This document shows, piece by piece, positions 21,944 to 30,717 of a stretch of 64,000 nt of DNA (its first letter is position 1; every line of letters starts with the position of its first letter). The translations under genes and the position numbers were made by a program. This stretch comes from Erwinia typographi. GTDB lineage: Bacteria > Pseudomonadota > Gammaproteobacteria > Enterobacterales > Enterobacteriaceae. Location of the stretch: NCBI RefSeq assembly GCF_000773975.1, contig NZ_JRUQ01000059.1, positions 62,001-126,000 of the forward strand. The letters run 5' to 3'. A model generated the notes under the pieces. It saw only the letters and a program-made list of their open reading frames with translations. It was not told the DNA's origin and searched no databases.

Positions 21944-22936
21944 ATGAAACTTGCGGTGTACAGTACCAAGCAGTACGACCGGAAATATCTTGAGCAGGTG
22001 AATAAAGACTACGGCTTTGAACTGGAGTTTTTTGATTTCCTGCTGACCGAGCGCACGGCGAAAACGGCGGAGGGCTGCGACGGTGTCTGCATTTTTGTCA
22101 ATGACGACGGTAGCCGCGCCGTGCTGCAAGCGCTGGCGGATTTGGGCATCAAATTTGTCGCGCTGCGCTGCGCCGGGTTTAATAACGTTGATCTGGACGC
22201 CGCCAAAGCGCTGGGACTCAAAGTTGTGCGCGTCCCCGCCTACTCTCCTGAAGCCGTTGCCGAGCACGCCGTTGGCATGATGATGACGCTAAACCGCCAT
22301 ATCCACCGGGCTTACCAGCGCACGCGCGAGGCCAACTTTTCGCTTGAAGGGCTGATCGGCTTCAATATGCACGGCCGCACGGCCGGCGTTGTGGGAACGG
22401 GGAAAATTGGCCTCGCTACGCTGCGTATTTTGAAAGGTTTCGGTATGCGGCAGCTGGCCTTCGATCCCTGGCCGAACCCGCAGGTGCTGGAGCTGGGCGC
22501 GGAATACGTCGACATCAAAACGTTATTTCAGCAAGCGGATGTGATTTCACTGCACTGCCCGCTGACGCCGGAGAACCACCACCTGCTGAATATGTCGGCA
22601 TTTGAGCAAATGAAAGACGGTGTGATGATCATTAACACCAGCCGCGGCGGATTAATTGACTCTAAGGCGGCCATTGATGCGCTTAAGCAGCAAAAAATTG
22701 GCGCGCTGGGGATGGACGTGTATGAAAACGAGCGCGATTTGTTCTTTGAGGACAAATCTAACGAAGTGATTCAGGATGATATTTTCCGCCGCCTCTCATC
22801 CTGCCATAACGTCCTGTTTACCGGACACCAGGCCTTCCTGACCGCCGAAGCGCTGACCAGTATTGGTGAGACTACGCTGGAAAACCTTAAGCAATTAACC
22901 AATAATCAGCCCTGCCCGAACGAGCTGACTGCATAA
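21944..22936 (+). CDS. ldhA: Fermentative D-lactate dehydrogenase
   Basis: This 330-residue D-2-hydroxyacid dehydrogenase reduces pyruvate to D-lactate with NADH in mixed-acid fermentation. The NAD-binding G-x-G-x2-G loop appears as VGTGKIG (~residues 152-158), the catalytic Arg region as INTSRGGLID, and the catalytic His near 295 in TGHQAF. E. coli LdhA has 329 residues. CAGGAGAG precedes ATG 21944; an in-frame start at 21893 is rejected. Confidence 0.96.
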   Translation: MKLAVYSTKQYDRKYLEQVNKDYGFELEFFDFLLTERTAKTAEGCDGVCIFVNDDGSRAVLQALADLGIKFVALRCAGFNNVDLDAAKALGLKVVRVPAYSPEAVAEHAVGMMMTLNRHIHRAYQRTREANFSLEGLIGFNMHGRTAGVVGTGKIGLATLRILKGFGMRQLAFDPWPNPQVLELGAEYVDIKTLFQQADVISLHCPLTPENHHLLNMSAFEQMKDGVMIINTSRGGLIDSKAAIDALKQQKIGALGMDVYENERDLFFEDKSNEVIQDDIFRRLSSCHNVLFTGHQAFLTAEALTSIGETTLENLKQLTNNQPCPNELTA

Positions 22937-22949
22937 TTATTGTCATGCT

Positions 22950-22972
22950 AACCGGTCATAATCTGACCGGTT
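22950..22972. terminator. Hairpin between ldhA and ydbJ
   Basis: Arms AACCGGTCA (22950-22958) and TGACCGGTT (22964-22972) enclose TAATC. The T-tract is weak on both strands. It touches the ydbJ stop codon. Confidence 0.5.
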
Positions 22973-23247
22973 CAGCGTGCGCAGGTGCCGCTTGCCAGCG
23001 CATTTTCACTACAGCGGCGGCCGTTAGCCATCTGGCACATGCCGACGGAGCTGCCGTCCAGCTGGCGCGATAAGGCCAGCGTGCCTCCGGCGTTTGCACA
23101 GGTACTGGCGGCAAACTCCGACATCACCACTCTTGGCATGACGTGCGCACTGGTAGCCTGCTGCGGCGGTTCGTTGTCGGCTTCGCTACTGCTACAGGCT
23201 GACAGCAACAGCGCACAGCCAGCAAGCAGAAAGGTCACTGCTTTCAT
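22972..23247 (-). CDS. ydbJ: DUF333 lipoprotein YdbJ
   Basis: This 91-residue lipoprotein has signal peptide MKAVTFLLAGCALLLSAC with lipobox LLSAC. The DUF333 core is C-x-N-x-GGTL...G-x2-MCQMANGRRC near residues 51-82. E. coli has ydbJ beside hslJ and ldhA; hslJ is absent here. Function is unknown. GGAGAA precedes the chosen ATG; the longer frame to 23286 is unlikely. Confidence 0.85.
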   Translation of the reverse strand: MKAVTFLLAGCALLLSACSSSEADNEPPQQATSAHVMPRVVMSEFAASTCANAGGTLALSRQLDGSSVGMCQMANGRRCSENALASGTCAR

Positions 23248-23427
23248 TGGTTCTCCGGGGATGATAACTATGCAGAAAGCCAGCATAAGCTACGATTTGA
23301 GGCGGGTCGAGAGCTGTCACGAATATTTACCAAATTAAAATGAAAGAAATAGCAATAGCCTGTCGTCTCATTTTATAACCAAACGAGGTTTTCTGCTAAA
23401 AGTCACCCGAAATCAAAAGGATAATTT

Positions 23428-24084
23428 ATGTTAATGGATCTTCTGCTGCGAATAGCCCTGGCGGGCGCGTTAGGCGGTCTGATTGGCCTGGAACGCCAGC
23501 TGCGGGCAAAAGAAGCCGGTTTGCGCACCCATATCCTAGTAGGCTTAGGCAGCGCAATGTTTATGATCGTGTCAAAATATGGCTTTGACGATATCCTGTC
23601 GCAGACGCATATTGGCCTGGACCCTAGCCGTATTGCCGCTCAGGTTGTCAGCGGCATGGGCTTTTTAGGCGCCGGCACCATCATTATCCAAAAACAGGTG
23701 GTCAAAGGCCTGACCACGGCGGCCGGTCTCTGGGTCACTGCCGCTATCGGCCTGGTCATTGGTAGCGGCCTGTATGAAATTGGCATCTACGGCACCCTGC
23801 TGGCGCTGATCGTACTGGAGACGTTTCGCCGCATCAGCCACTGGCTTATTGGTCGCCATTACACGCTTATCTTCCACCTCAAGCCCAAAAGCGTGCCGCT
23901 GGTGCTTATTGCGCTTGAGAAGGAACATGTTCGCACCGGGCAGGTCTCAGTAGTGAACCGCGATCAAGAGTCAGGAATGTGCGAAATGCTGATCGAGGTG
24001 ACCATGTCTCGCAAGGTCGCCCAGCATCAAATTTATGATGCACTGCTGGAGATAAAAGGCGTCCAGTCAGTTGAGATGCAGTAA
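23428..24084 (+). CDS. MgtC/SapB-family inner-membrane protein
   Basis: This 218-residue protein has about four N-terminal membrane helices with the MgtC signature GLIGLERQ, R-THILVGLGSA and GMGFLGAGTII. A soluble ~75-residue ACT-like C-terminal domain follows. Family members include MgtC, a virulence factor for growth in low magnesium that inhibits the F-ATPase, and many housekeeping paralogues such as E. coli YhiD. Which subtype this is cannot be decided. AAGGAT precedes the start. Confidence 0.8.
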   Translation: MLMDLLLRIALAGALGGLIGLERQLRAKEAGLRTHILVGLGSAMFMIVSKYGFDDILSQTHIGLDPSRIAAQVVSGMGFLGAGTIIIQKQVVKGLTTAAGLWVTAAIGLVIGSGLYEIGIYGTLLALIVLETFRRISHWLIGRHYTLIFHLKPKSVPLVLIALEKEHVRTGQVSVVNRDQESGMCEMLIEVTMSRKVAQHQIYDALLEIKGVQSVEMQ

Positions 24085-24141
24085 GGTATTCGGGGCGGGT
24101 TTTCCGGCCTGATGTGCAAGGTAAACAGTAAGGAGAAGTGG

Positions 24142-24429
24142 ATGACAGATAAAAATATCCCCATCGTGGCGAAGTTCACTGCCAGCCCCGGTAAAGCGGA
24201 CGAGTTGAAAAAGGTGCTGAATAACGGCGTGAAGCCTGCGCGTGCTGAAGCGGGCTGTCTGCATTACGATCTTTATCGCAGCGTGGAGGACGGCAACGTT
24301 TTCCTGTTCCATGAAACCTGGCGCAATGAACAGGCCGTCGAGATCCACGGCGACCAGCCGCACTTCAAAACCATGATGGCCGACGCCGAACCGCTGCTGG
24401 CTCAGCCGCCGGAAATTCATAAATTCTGA
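24142..24429 (+). CDS. Antibiotic biosynthesis monooxygenase-domain protein (YgiN-like)
   Basis: This 95-residue single-domain protein has the ABM ferredoxin-like fold: VAKFTASPGKADELKKVL, EAGCLHYDLYRS and FLFHETWRNEQAVEIH-x-PHF-type blocks. The family includes the quinol monooxygenase YgiN and forms dimers. AGGAG lies six bases before ATG 24142. It follows the MgtC-family gene by 57 bases and ends at a strong terminator, so the two may be cotranscribed. Confidence 0.82.
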   Translation: MTDKNIPIVAKFTASPGKADELKKVLNNGVKPARAEAGCLHYDLYRSVEDGNVFLFHETWRNEQAVEIHGDQPHFKTMMADAEPLLAQPPEIHKF

Positions 24430-24441
24430 ACTAAGTTCAGG

Positions 24442-24472
24442 AAGAAAGGCCAGATTATCTGGCCTTTCTTTG
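24442..24472. terminator. Strong terminator between the monooxygenase gene and dbpA
   Basis: Arms AAGAAAGGCCAGA (24442-24454) and TCTGGCCTTTCTT (24458-24470) enclose TTA. It is perfect over 13 bp with A and T flanks. Confidence 0.85.
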
Positions 24473-24492
24473 ACTCCTTAGCCCGCGACGGT

Positions 24493-25872
24493 CTACTTAA
24501 GCAAACGCGCCCGGCAGGACTTACCTTTAATCTTTACCTGCTGCAACTGCTTCACGACCTGGCGCGCGCGCTCCTGACGGATAGCTACGTAAGCCTGAGT
24601 TGGGGCAATATCAATTTTGCCGATCAGATCGCCGCTTAACCCGCCCTCACCGGTCAACGCACCCAGAATATCGCCAGGGCGGATTTTCGCCTTGCGGCCA
24701 CCGTCCAGGCTCAGCGTTGCCATCTCTGCGGGCAGCGGTTGCGCCGCCACGGATTTCAGGGCGGATACGCTGCCCCAGTTCAGCTTCATCTGCAAAAAAT
24801 CTTCCAGCGCATGAGCGCGTACCATCTCGTCAGGGGCGACAAAACTGATCGCGCACCCTTCTGCCCCGGCGCGCGCCGTGCGTCCTATGCGGTGAACGTG
24901 GACTTCCGGGTCGAAGGAGAGCTGATAGTTGACCACCATCGCCAGCGCTTTAATGTCCAGACCTCGAGCCGCAACGTCGGTGGCAACCAGTACGCGACAG
25001 CTGCCGTTGGCAAACTGAATCAACACCTGATCACGATCGCGCTGTTCTAAATCGCCGTGCAGCGCCAGCGCGCTGATGCGGCTAGTTTCCAGCGCATGGG
25101 CCACATCGTCGCATTCGCGTTTTGTATTGCAGAACACGACGCAGGAGGCAGGCTGGCGCTCGCTCAGCAGGCCGACCAGCGCGGTGAGCTTCTCACGCGG
25201 ACCGGCCTCGTAAAATTGCTGTTCAATGGCCGGTAAATCCGAGACAACGTCGGTTTCAACCGTTAGCGGCTCGCGCTGAATCTTCTTGCTGATCTGCGCA
25301 ATATCCTGTGGCCAGGTGGCGGAAAAAAGCAAAGTCTGGCGCGACGATGGACAGTGCCCGATGATCGCATCGATATCCTCACGGAAACCCATTTCCAGCA
25401 TCCTGTCAGCCTCATCGAGTACCAGCGTCGTGATACTGTTCAGCTTCAGGGTTTCACGCTTGAGGTGATCAAGGATACGCCCTGGCGTCCCAACCACGAT
25501 ATGCGGGGCATGAGCTAACGAATCGCGCTGAGCGCCCATTGGCTGTCCGCCGCACAGGGTCAGTATTTTGATGTTGGCGGTAAAGCGGGCCAGACGGCGC
25601 AGCTCTTTCGCCACCTGATCGGCCAGCTCACGCGTGGGGCAAAGCACCAGCGACTGCGTCACAAACTGCGTGGCATCAATGCGATTCAGCACGCCAAGGC
25701 CAAACGCGGCCGTTTTACCGCTGCCGGTTTTAGCCTGCGCGCGAACGTCTTTCCCCTCCAGAATGGCGGGCAGTGCTGCTGCCTGGACTGGGGTCATAGT
25801 GTGGTAGCCCAGCTCGTTCAGATTGGCGATCTGGCTGGCTGGCAGGGATGTCAGGGTTGCAAAAGCGGTCAC
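24493..25872 (-). CDS. dbpA: ATP-dependent RNA helicase DbpA
   Basis: This 459-residue DEAD-box protein acts on 23S rRNA (helix 92) during 50S assembly. Q motif TPVQAAALP, motif I AQAKTGSGKT (45-54), LDEAD, SAT and HRIGRTARAG are present. The C-terminal RRM-like DbpA domain (about 385-457) confers specificity. E. coli DbpA has 457 residues. The start codon is GTG at 25872. Confidence 0.96.
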   Translation of the reverse strand: MTAFATLTSLPASQIANLNELGYHTMTPVQAAALPAILEGKDVRAQAKTGSGKTAAFGLGVLNRIDATQFVTQSLVLCPTRELADQVAKELRRLARFTANIKILTLCGGQPMGAQRDSLAHAPHIVVGTPGRILDHLKRETLKLNSITTLVLDEADRMLEMGFREDIDAIIGHCPSSRQTLLFSATWPQDIAQISKKIQREPLTVETDVVSDLPAIEQQFYEAGPREKLTALVGLLSERQPASCVVFCNTKRECDDVAHALETSRISALALHGDLEQRDRDQVLIQFANGSCRVLVATDVAARGLDIKALAMVVNYQLSFDPEVHVHRIGRTARAGAEGCAISFVAPDEMVRAHALEDFLQMKLNWGSVSALKSVAAQPLPAEMATLSLDGGRKAKIRPGDILGALTGEGGLSGDLIGKIDIAPTQAYVAIRQERARQVVKQLQQVKIKGKSCRARLLK

Positions 25873-25920
25873 GAATTACTCTCTGATAAAACCGGCGGGC
25901 GGATTGGCGCTGAGTGTAGC

Positions 25921-25959
25921 AGAAAACCGCGCTCAGCCGTTACTGTCGGCTGAGCGCGG
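25921..25959 (-). terminator. ttcA terminator
   Basis: Arms CCGCGCTCAGCCG (25927-25939) and CGGCTGAGCGCGG (25947-25959) enclose a 7-base loop. On the minus strand the stem is followed by TTTTCT. Confidence 0.75.
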
Positions 25960-25975
25960 CCAGTACCGACAACGA

Positions 25976-26869
25976 TTAAAGATTGGTCACGTCGATGAAC
26001 ATGGACTTATCAATATTGCTGGAAGAGATCGTCGCTTCAGTAAACGCGTACTCTTCTCTCTCACCTTCACGAGCCAGCGGCAGATTAACGAAATCAAACA
26101 GATTGCGGTCGGCCAACTGGCTTGGGCTGACATTCTGAAGAGATTTAAACACGCTTTCTACGCGGCCCGGCTCTTTCTTATCCCACTCGTTTAGCATCGC
26201 TTTGATCGCCTGACGCTGCAAATTCTCCTGCGAGCCGCACAGGTTGCAGGGAATAATCGGGAAGTCTTTATGCTCAGCGAACTTAATCAGATCTTTTTCG
26301 CGGCAGTAGGTCAGCGGACGAATCACCACGTTACGCCCGTCATCGGAGCGCAGCTTCGGCGGCATCGCCTTCATGCGCGCGCCGTGGAAGATGTTCAGGA
26401 ACAGTGTCTCAACGATATCGTCCAGATGATGCCCCAGCGCAATTTTGGTCGCGCCAATACGCTCAGCGAAAGAGTACAGAGTGCCCCGGCGCAGTCTTGA
26501 GCACAGCCCGCAGGTGGTCTTCCCCTCAGGAATTTTCTCTTTCACTACCGAATAAGTGTCTTTGTCGACGATATAGTAAGGGATATCCAGACTTTCAAAA
26601 TACTCAGGCAGAATATGCTCAGGGAACCCAGGCTGTTTTTGATCGAGGTTGACCGCCACCACATCAAAATGGATCGGCGCAACCTTCTTTAAACTCAACA
26701 GGATATCTAACATAGCGAAGGAATCTTTGCCGCCGCTCATGCAGGCCATCACCACATCATTCTCTTCAATCATGCCGTAGTCGGTGATAGCGTTGCCGAC
26801 GTTTCTGCGCAGCCGCTTTTGAAGCTTGTTGTATTCAAGCGATTCTTTTCTGGTATCTGTCTGATTCAT
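25976..26869 (-). CDS. ttcA: tRNA 2-thiocytidine(32) biosynthesis protein TtcA
   Basis: This 297-residue PP-loop ATPase has SGGKDS at residues 45-50. Cys pairs C120-x2-C123 (TCGLCSR) and C208-x2-C211 (PCNLCG) are those of the family; they hold the [4Fe-4S] cluster and supply catalytic Cys. It thiolates C32 of certain tRNAs. In E. coli ttcA is the Rac prophage integration site; no prophage sequence is seen here. Confidence 0.96.
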   Translation of the reverse strand: MNQTDTRKESLEYNKLQKRLRRNVGNAITDYGMIEENDVVMACMSGGKDSFAMLDILLSLKKVAPIHFDVVAVNLDQKQPGFPEHILPEYFESLDIPYYIVDKDTYSVVKEKIPEGKTTCGLCSRLRRGTLYSFAERIGATKIALGHHLDDIVETLFLNIFHGARMKAMPPKLRSDDGRNVVIRPLTYCREKDLIKFAEHKDFPIIPCNLCGSQENLQRQAIKAMLNEWDKKEPGRVESVFKSLQNVSPSQLADRNLFDFVNLPLAREGEREEYAFTEATISSSNIDKSMFIDVTNL

Positions 26870-26967
26870 AGCTACTTCTCACACCGCCGATCGGGATCGA
26901 CTGTCGATTTCCTGGTTAGACCCTTTTATGGCGGGGAGTATACGGGTTTTTACCAAAGGTTGAAATA

Positions 26968-26989
26968 ATCGCCGCGGCCCGGCGGCGAT
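26968..26989 (-). terminator. Hairpin upstream of ttcA
   Basis: Arms ATCGCCGC (26968-26975) and GCGGCGAT (26982-26989) enclose GGCCCG. On the minus strand the stem is followed by TATTTC. It could end the transcript of the small proline-rich gene. Confidence 0.4.
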
Positions 26990-27048
26990 AACATCAGCCT
27001 GACTTCCCTGTCTCTCAAAGGGTCTGGCCCTGCTCTGCTGGTCCGTGG

Positions 27049-27201
27049 CTAATTATAGGTGGGCGGTGGGTCCAGAATAGGATCGGGGTCGAGCGGCGGA
27101 TCGGGCAACGGCTGCGGTACAGGCAGCGGTTCCGGGATGGGAACCGGGTCGGTTGGGATAGGTTCGGATGCGCGTGGAGTGTCAATTGGGGTGAATACCA
27201 T
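27049..27201 (-). CDS. Proline-rich 50-residue small protein
   Basis: The frame begins MVFTPIDTPRASEPIPTDP and continues as a run of P-x-P dipeptides with Asp and Leu, ending DPPPTYN. GAGGAGG lies just before the ATG, one of the strongest ribosome-binding sites in the window, which argues for translation. No signal peptide or membrane helix is present; the protein should be extended and disordered. From memory only, a proline-rich small protein called ynaL exists in this neighbourhood in E. coli; I could not verify homology. Confidence 0.6.
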   Translation of the reverse strand: MVFTPIDTPRASEPIPTDPVPIPEPLPVPQPLPDPPLDPDPILDPPPTYN

Positions 27202-27267
27202 CTCTTCCTCCTCAAAACTGGCATGAACCTTAAGCATAGGCACGCAGCTCACCGCTGGCAAATGGGC

Positions 27268-27385
27268 AAAAAAAAGCCGGGATTACCCGGCTTGTACGAA
27301 TTAAATGTGCTATGCAGTAATTCAAAAAAAGGAAGTAAGACAATATGGAGCACAACGCCCATCGCTTGACGTTGCATTCACCTGC
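27268..27385 (-). ncRNA. fnrS: FnrS small RNA
   Basis: The minus strand from 27385 begins GCAGGTGAATGCAACGTCAA and continues almost base for base like E. coli FnrS (~120 nt), including GATGGGCGTTG, TTACTTCC and TTACTGCATAGCACA. It ends in a hairpin (arms AGCCGGG/CCCGGCT, 27275-27292) followed by eight T. FnrS is an Hfq-binding sRNA induced without oxygen by FNR; it represses aerobic and other non-needed mRNAs such as sodB, maeA and gpmA. The position between dbpA/ttcA and zntB matches E. coli (between dbpA and zntB/ydaN). Confidence 0.92.
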
Positions 27386-27420
27386 GAAGAAGATTTTGCC
27401 CCAATGACAACGCAAGAATA

Positions 27421-27434
27421 TTGATTTTGGTCAT
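27421..27434 (-). promoter_or_regulatory. FNR box of fnrS
   Basis: On the minus strand ATGAC-CAAA-ATCAA matches TTGAT-N4-ATCAA with one perfect half-site. Its centre is 42.5 bases before the inferred fnrS start, the classic activating position for FNR. Confidence 0.8.
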
Positions 27435-27469
27435 TTTTAAGCGTCCTTTTAGCCCTTTATCGCCTCATT

Positions 27470-28453
27470 TTACAACCATTTACGCCGTCGTAACCACCAC
27501 GCAACACCAAGCACCATTGCCACCAACAAAAAGCAGAAGGTGCCAAACCCGTATCCCCAGTTGCCGCCGGGTATCCCGCCAAGATTGACCCCAAACAGGC
27601 CGGTAAGAAAGGTGGTCGGCAGAAAGACCATTGCCAGCAGCGACATGGTATAGGTGCGGCGGTTCATCGCCTCAGCCATAACCGTACTGATCTCGTCGGC
27701 CAGTACGGCGGTTCTGGCTACGCTGGCGTCCAGGTCATCCAACCCTCTCCCCAGTCGGTCGGAGATATCCTGCATTCTCCGGCGCTCGTCATCACTCATC
27801 CACGGCAGCCGCTCGCTGGCAATACGTGAAAATACATCCCGCTGCGGCGCCATGTAACGTCGCATAATGATCAGCTGCTTACGGATCAGCGCCAGCTCGC
27901 CTCTCGGCGGCACCTGTTGATCCACTACCGCGTCTTCCAGATCGATAATTTTATCGTGCAGTTCTTCAATAAACTCGCTGGTATGATCGGTCAGCGCATC
28001 GCACACTTCTACCAGCCAGCTGCCGCCGTTGACCGGACCGTTGCCATTTTGCAGATCGGTCAGCACTTCATCAATGGCGAACACTTTCCGCTGACGCGTT
28101 GAAACAATCAGCTTCTCGTTGATAAATACCCGAATAACAACCAGCTGGTCGGGGCGCGACTCGCTGTTAAGATTAACGCTGCGCAGCGTAATCATAGTGC
28201 CGTCGCCCAGGCGGTTTACCCTGGGTCGCATACTGTCGCCGCCCAGCGCATCGCGCACCGAATCCGGCAGTAGCGGCGTGGAAGTCAGCCAGTCGGCGCT
28301 TTCGCGGTGGGTATAGTTCAGATGCAGCCAGCAGGGCCGGTCACAATGAATGACGTCTTTGTCATCGATGGGAATTAATCCGCCCTTTCCGTCAAGCTGA
28401 CAGGAAATTATGGCGTCCGAAACCTGTAAAGCCTTGCCTTCAATCACGTCCAC
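27470..28453 (-). CDS. zntB: Zinc transporter ZntB
   Basis: This 327-residue CorA-family protein has the exact length of E. coli ZntB. A large cytoplasmic N-terminal domain precedes two C-terminal membrane helices, with the family GxN signature as GVNLGGIPG between them, and it ends in WLRRRKWL. ZntB transports Zn2+ with protons. The start codon is GTG 28453 with GGAG upstream. Confidence 0.95.
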   Translation of the reverse strand: MDVIEGKALQVSDAIISCQLDGKGGLIPIDDKDVIHCDRPCWLHLNYTHRESADWLTSTPLLPDSVRDALGGDSMRPRVNRLGDGTMITLRSVNLNSESRPDQLVVIRVFINEKLIVSTRQRKVFAIDEVLTDLQNGNGPVNGGSWLVEVCDALTDHTSEFIEELHDKIIDLEDAVVDQQVPPRGELALIRKQLIIMRRYMAPQRDVFSRIASERLPWMSDDERRRMQDISDRLGRGLDDLDASVARTAVLADEISTVMAEAMNRRTYTMSLLAMVFLPTTFLTGLFGVNLGGIPGGNWGYGFGTFCFLLVAMVLGVAWWLRRRKWL

Positions 28454-28487
28454 AGCCGCTCCGCACTAAGCATTATCAATACGATAC

Positions 28488-28515
28488 AGTCTAGCCTGAG
28501 CGCCAGCCGTTGCAA
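28488..28515 (-). promoter_or_regulatory. Candidate zntB promoter
   Basis: On the minus strand TTGCAA (28515-28510) and TAGACT (28493-28488) are 16 bp apart, about 35 bases before the GTG start. Confidence 0.45.
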
Positions 28516-28589
28516 AACAGGCTTGTTAACGCTATCCGTTAAAAACCGTGTCATTGTGCAAATAAAATAGCCCTTTGCTCAGCGCAGCC

Positions 28590-28913
28590 TCAAACGCGGG
28601 GTTGGCACCTGGTTTTCTCCAGAGCTTTAAGCTGCGCCATACGTTGATCAGCGTGTTTTTGCGCCACGCTTTTCGCCACGCCGTTACCGATGCCGAAATC
28701 ACCAAGGAAGCCCAGGACCGTTAAACCATCAAATTTCCCGGTCTGGTCAATCTTCAGTTGGACCTGTTGCTGGCTGGCAATCTCTTTCCGTACGCCCCCG
28801 CAGTCCAGCTGCGTGGTCTGAACCACGCTTACTGGAGGTGAAGCGGGATACTGCTTAAGCGCGCAGCCATAAAGCAGCAGGACAACGGCAAACACGGTGC
28901 AGAATCTGAACAT
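28590..28913 (-). CDS. Small lipoprotein downstream of mppA
   Basis: This 107-residue protein starts MFRFCTVFAVVLLLYGC with lipobox LLYGC, so it should be lipid-anchored. The mature part has a Cys (QLDCGG), a Gly-rich segment (GFLGDFGIGNGV) and a C-terminal Cys, possibly forming a disulfide. ATG 28913 lies two bases after the mppA stop; a TTG two codons upstream would overlap that stop. The spacing suggests coupling to mppA. I do not recognise the family. Confidence 0.7.
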   Translation of the reverse strand: MFRFCTVFAVVLLLYGCALKQYPASPPVSVVQTTQLDCGGVRKEIASQQQVQLKIDQTGKFDGLTVLGFLGDFGIGNGVAKSVAQKHADQRMAQLKALEKTRCQPRV

Positions 28914-28915
28914 AC

Positions 28916-30532
28916 TCAATGTTTAAGAATATACAGCGTGCGGCTATAGGCTACGTCTTCCGGATTGGTGATCGGGTAGCCTTTCACCCAGGGCTTGATC
29001 AACCGGCCATTGGTGTACTGGTACAGCGGCGCAATCGGCACCTGGTCGGCGATGATCTGCTCTGCCCGATTGTAGTCGTCGTTGCGAACGGTGCTGTTGG
29101 TTTCACGGCTTGCCTTTGCAATGACCGCATCATACTCCGCACTTTTAAACTTGGCGATATTGCCGCTGTGGGAAGAGGTCAGCAGGCTGAGGAAGGTTGA
29201 AGGTTCATTATAGTCACCGACCCAGGACGCGCGGATCACGTCGAAATTGCCGCTATTGCGGCTGTCGATGTAGGTTTTCCACTCCTGGTTCTGCAACTTC
29301 ACGGTTACGCCCAGATTTTTCTTCCACATCGAGGCTACGGCAATGGCAATCTTCTGGTTGTTTTCAGAACTGTTGTACAGCAGGGTTAAATCCAGCGGGT
29401 GCGTTGGCCCATAGCCAGCGGACGCCAGCAGCGCTTTTGCCTGCTCGTTCAACTCCTCCTGCGAATGCTGTTGCAGGAAGCCACGCTTAGGCTGGAAGCC
29501 TGCGGTGACATCCGGCGTAAAGTGCCACGCCGGTTTTTCACCGGTGCCCAGCACTTTCTCCGCGATAATTTTGCGGTCGATACTCAATGAGAGTGCCTGA
29601 CGTACGCGCACGTCTGCCGTCGGACCCTTGGTGGTATTGAACGCGTAATAATAGGTGCCCAACTGGTCAGGCGTATAGACCTGGCCAGGCAACGCCTTTT
29701 TCAACATGCTGTACATGTTTTTGGGGAAGGATTCGGTAATATCAATGTCGTTTGCACGATAGCGCTTGGTGGCGCTGGACTCTTCATTGATCGGCACAAA
29801 CGTCACTTTATTCAACACGCTGTGGGCGTTATCCCAGTACTGGTCATTGCGCACCAGCACCAGCTTTTCATTAACCACCCTCTCCTGCAGTTTGTAGGCC
29901 CCGTTGCCCACCAGATTCCCCGGCTGCGTCCACTCTTTTCCCGACGCCTCAATCACTTTTTCCGGCACCGGGTAGAGGCTGAAATTGGCGGTCAGGCTGA
30001 CGAAATACGGTACGGGTTTATCCAGCGTCACCTTCAGGCGCCTGTCGTCCAGCGCGGTCACGCCCAGCTTATCCGGCGTCATCTGCCCTTTGGTAATCGC
30101 CCCAGCGTTCTGAATCCCGGCCAGTTCGGCAAACCAGGCAAAAGTAGAGCCGACCTGCGGGTCGACCAGCCTGCGCCAGCTGTAGACGAAATCGCTGGCC
30201 GTTACCGGCTCGCCGTTCGACCACTTCGCATCCTTACGTAGGGTAAAAATCCAGGTTTTGTTATCGCTGGTCTGCCACTGCGTTGCCACGCCGGGAATAA
30301 TGTTGCCTTTGGCATCCTGATTGGTCAGCCCTTCGAACAGATCGCGGATCACCTGAATTTCCGGCAGTCCGACCGCTTTGGCCGGATCGAGAGAAGCTGG
30401 CTCATCTTTTATATGGCGGACAATTTCCTGCGTGGAGGCCAGAGCCGTACCCGGCGGCACCTCAGCGGCAGAAACGGCGGCAGTCACTACCAGCGCCAGC
30501 AGCGCCAGCGTAAAACGGGAAGAGTTGTTCAC
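28916..30532 (-). CDS. mppA: Murein tripeptide-binding protein MppA
   Basis: This 538-residue periplasmic solute-binding protein (SBP family 5) has a signal peptide ending SAAEVPPG and the family block LVGNGAYKL. E. coli MppA has 537 residues and delivers L-Ala-gamma-D-Glu-mDAP to the Opp permease for peptidoglycan recycling. OppA is similar, but the place beside mpaA and ycjG supports MppA. The start is GTG 30532 with GGAG upstream. Confidence 0.88.
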   Translation of the reverse strand: MNNSSRFTLALLALVVTAAVSAAEVPPGTALASTQEIVRHIKDEPASLDPAKAVGLPEIQVIRDLFEGLTNQDAKGNIIPGVATQWQTSDNKTWIFTLRKDAKWSNGEPVTASDFVYSWRRLVDPQVGSTFAWFAELAGIQNAGAITKGQMTPDKLGVTALDDRRLKVTLDKPVPYFVSLTANFSLYPVPEKVIEASGKEWTQPGNLVGNGAYKLQERVVNEKLVLVRNDQYWDNAHSVLNKVTFVPINEESSATKRYRANDIDITESFPKNMYSMLKKALPGQVYTPDQLGTYYYAFNTTKGPTADVRVRQALSLSIDRKIIAEKVLGTGEKPAWHFTPDVTAGFQPKRGFLQQHSQEELNEQAKALLASAGYGPTHPLDLTLLYNSSENNQKIAIAVASMWKKNLGVTVKLQNQEWKTYIDSRNSGNFDVIRASWVGDYNEPSTFLSLLTSSHSGNIAKFKSAEYDAVIAKASRETNSTVRNDDYNRAEQIIADQVPIAPLYQYTNGRLIKPWVKGYPITNPEDVAYSRTLYILKH

Positions 30533-30717
30533 AGCACACTCCAGCGTAAGGACGATTAAACGGACTGATTAACCGCACTCTAACGCAAATCGTTGATCGG
30601 TAAATAGCATTTTTCGCACCCTCTCCCGTCCGCTCGCAGAAACGTGACCGGCGCAGACCTTTTGTTCCCCGTCGGTTTACGTTAGCTTTAGGGAAAACAA
30701 TTCAGGAGTGAATAACC

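Noticed and set aside
27378..27434. 18-residue frame upstream of and into fnrS
   Set aside because: It overlies the FNR box and promoter of fnrS, and its ATG is part of the FNR site.
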